Shown: piece after piece, positions 5,044 to 5,273 of the stretch | Layout of the letters: each line of letters opens with the position of its first letter | Numbering within the stretch: position 1 is the stretch's first letter | Source: Desulfarculaceae bacterium JdFR-95 | GTDB lineage: Bacteria; Desulfobacterota; Desulfarculia; Desulfarculales; Desulfarculaceae | DNA: 5,273 bases | Assembly (NCBI GenBank): GCA_002011835.1 | Contig: MTPE01000125.1 | Coordinates: forward strand, 11-5,283 | Direction of reading: 5' to 3' | The notes under the pieces: generated by a model | Databases searched by the model: none | What the model was told of the DNA's origin: nothing | What the model saw: only the letters and a program-made list of their open reading frames with translations | Made by a program: the position numbers and the translations under genes

Positions 5044-5056
5044 CCCTGCCCTGCCC
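5044..5056 (-). promoter_or_regulatory. Two overlapping KOPS-like octamers
   Basis: CCCTGCCCTGCCC contains two overlapping minus-strand GGGCAGGG octamers (5044-5051, 5049-5056), both pointing left towards the dif-like site. They lie in non-coding DNA, so codon choice does not explain them. Confidence 0.3.
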
Positions 5057-5074
5057 CACTTCTGCCCCGCCCGG

Positions 5075-5107
5075 CGCGGGCCTTGCCCGCCTCATGCAAG
5101 GCCCGTG
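5075..5107. repeat. Strong 10-12-bp hairpin
   Basis: CGGGCCTTGC (5077-5086) and GCAAGGCCCG (5096-5105) form a perfect stem around a 9-nt loop, extended by a G-T and a C-G pair. No T-run follows. The right arm can instead pair as GCCCG-TGA-CGGGC (5101-5113), so two mutually exclusive folds exist. Confidence 0.45.
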
Positions 5108-5143
5108 ACGGGCGGGGATGGGCTCCGGGAGGCTGTGTACCGT

Positions 5144-5170
5144 GCAGGTGGGGTGAAACCCCTTGCTTTT
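5144..5170 (+). terminator. Candidate intrinsic terminator
   Basis: GGGGT (5150-5154), a GAA loop and ACCCC (5158-5162) form the core stem. Outer pairing of GCA (5144-5146) with TGC (5164-5166) is possible across a bulge, and TTTT (5167-5170) follows directly. It is the most terminator-like element downstream of pckA, about 220 nt after its stop, but the T-run is short. Confidence 0.35.
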
Positions 5171-5251
5171 GGGTGTGATGGGGTGATATAAATCGACAGG
5201 CGTATATGTGGTCGGCCAGGGGGTTGCCGGCTGCGGGGTCAAGGTTTGCCC

Positions 5252-5273
5252 CTCCTGCCCGAAAGGGCGGGAG
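5252..5273 (+). repeat. GAAA-tetraloop hairpin at window edge
   Basis: CTCCTGCCC (5252-5260), a GAAA tetraloop and GGGCGGGAG (5265-5273) form a 9-bp stem with one T-G wobble. The window ends exactly at the last paired base, so it is not possible to see whether a T-run follows and makes it a terminator. Confidence 0.45.

Larger units (their letters stand above)
4922..5273. other. Gene-free hairpin-rich region after pckA
   Basis: No credible gene lies between the pckA stop and the window edge. The region holds four separate stem-loops (4984-5024, 5075-5107, 5144-5170, 5252-5273) in about 290 nt. None is a textbook terminator with a long T-run, although 5144-5170 is closest. Two overlapping CCCTGCCC octamers occupy 5044-5056. 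A structured 3' region of pckA or the leader of a gene beyond the right edge are both possible. Confidence 0.5.

Noticed and set aside
3011..5242. 743-residue open frame on the minus strand opposite pckA
   Set aside because: It is a shadow of the high-GC pckA reading frame: His/Val/Gly/Leu-rich with no domain or start signal, while the plus-strand frame carries the PckA motifs in order.
5110..5250. Possible cobalamin riboswitch or group II intron end in the hairpin-rich right flank
   Set aside because: The conserved core sequences of these RNAs, including intron domain V, are not present.

Overview
The window reads as chromosomal DNA from a GC-rich, flagellated Gram-negative bacterium. The family-level look of the two main proteins (a FlgE/F/G-type rod/hook protein and a divergent ATP-type PEP carboxykinase) suggests Desulfobacterota (former Deltaproteobacteria). 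That placement is an inference from protein style, not a database result.

Layout. 1-586 is a gene-free, pyrimidine-rich spacer with several short hairpins. 587-1303 (minus) encodes a 238-residue flagellar rod/hook protein. 1390-1704 (minus) encodes a 104-residue uncharacterised protein. Upstream of it, at 1786-1813, is a very good match to a flagellar sigma-28 (FliA) promoter reading towards both genes, so they look like a late flagellar transcription unit. 1705-3145 is an unusually long stretch without a credible gene. It holds an AT-rich promoter island (about 1800-1960), a G-rich tract, and at 2437-2464 a 28-bp sequence with the architecture of a XerC/XerD dif site. A sigma-70-type promoter at 2988-3017 then leads, through a leader of about 120 nt, into pckA (3146-4921, plus), which encodes a complete 591-residue ATP-dependent phosphoenolpyruvate carboxykinase. 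4922-5273 has no gene but carries a series of strong hairpins.

Main point of interest. The dif-like site is the element that best explains the long gene-free centre. Strongly G-rich plus strand lies directly to its left and mildly C-rich plus strand to its right. All five copies found of the E. coli FtsK-orienting octamer GGGNAGGG point towards it: one on the plus strand on the left, four on the minus strand on the right. The flagellar genes and pckA are transcribed away from it in opposite directions. Together this suggests the window spans the chromosome-dimer resolution site at the replication terminus, or less likely an element integrated at such a site. The C-rich 1-586 stretch does not fit a simple skew model, so whole-genome data are needed to settle it.

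The two coding units are not functionally linked: one serves flagellum assembly, the other the oxaloacetate/phosphoenolpyruvate node of central metabolism. No defence system, CRISPR array, tRNA, rRNA or intact mobile element was seen.
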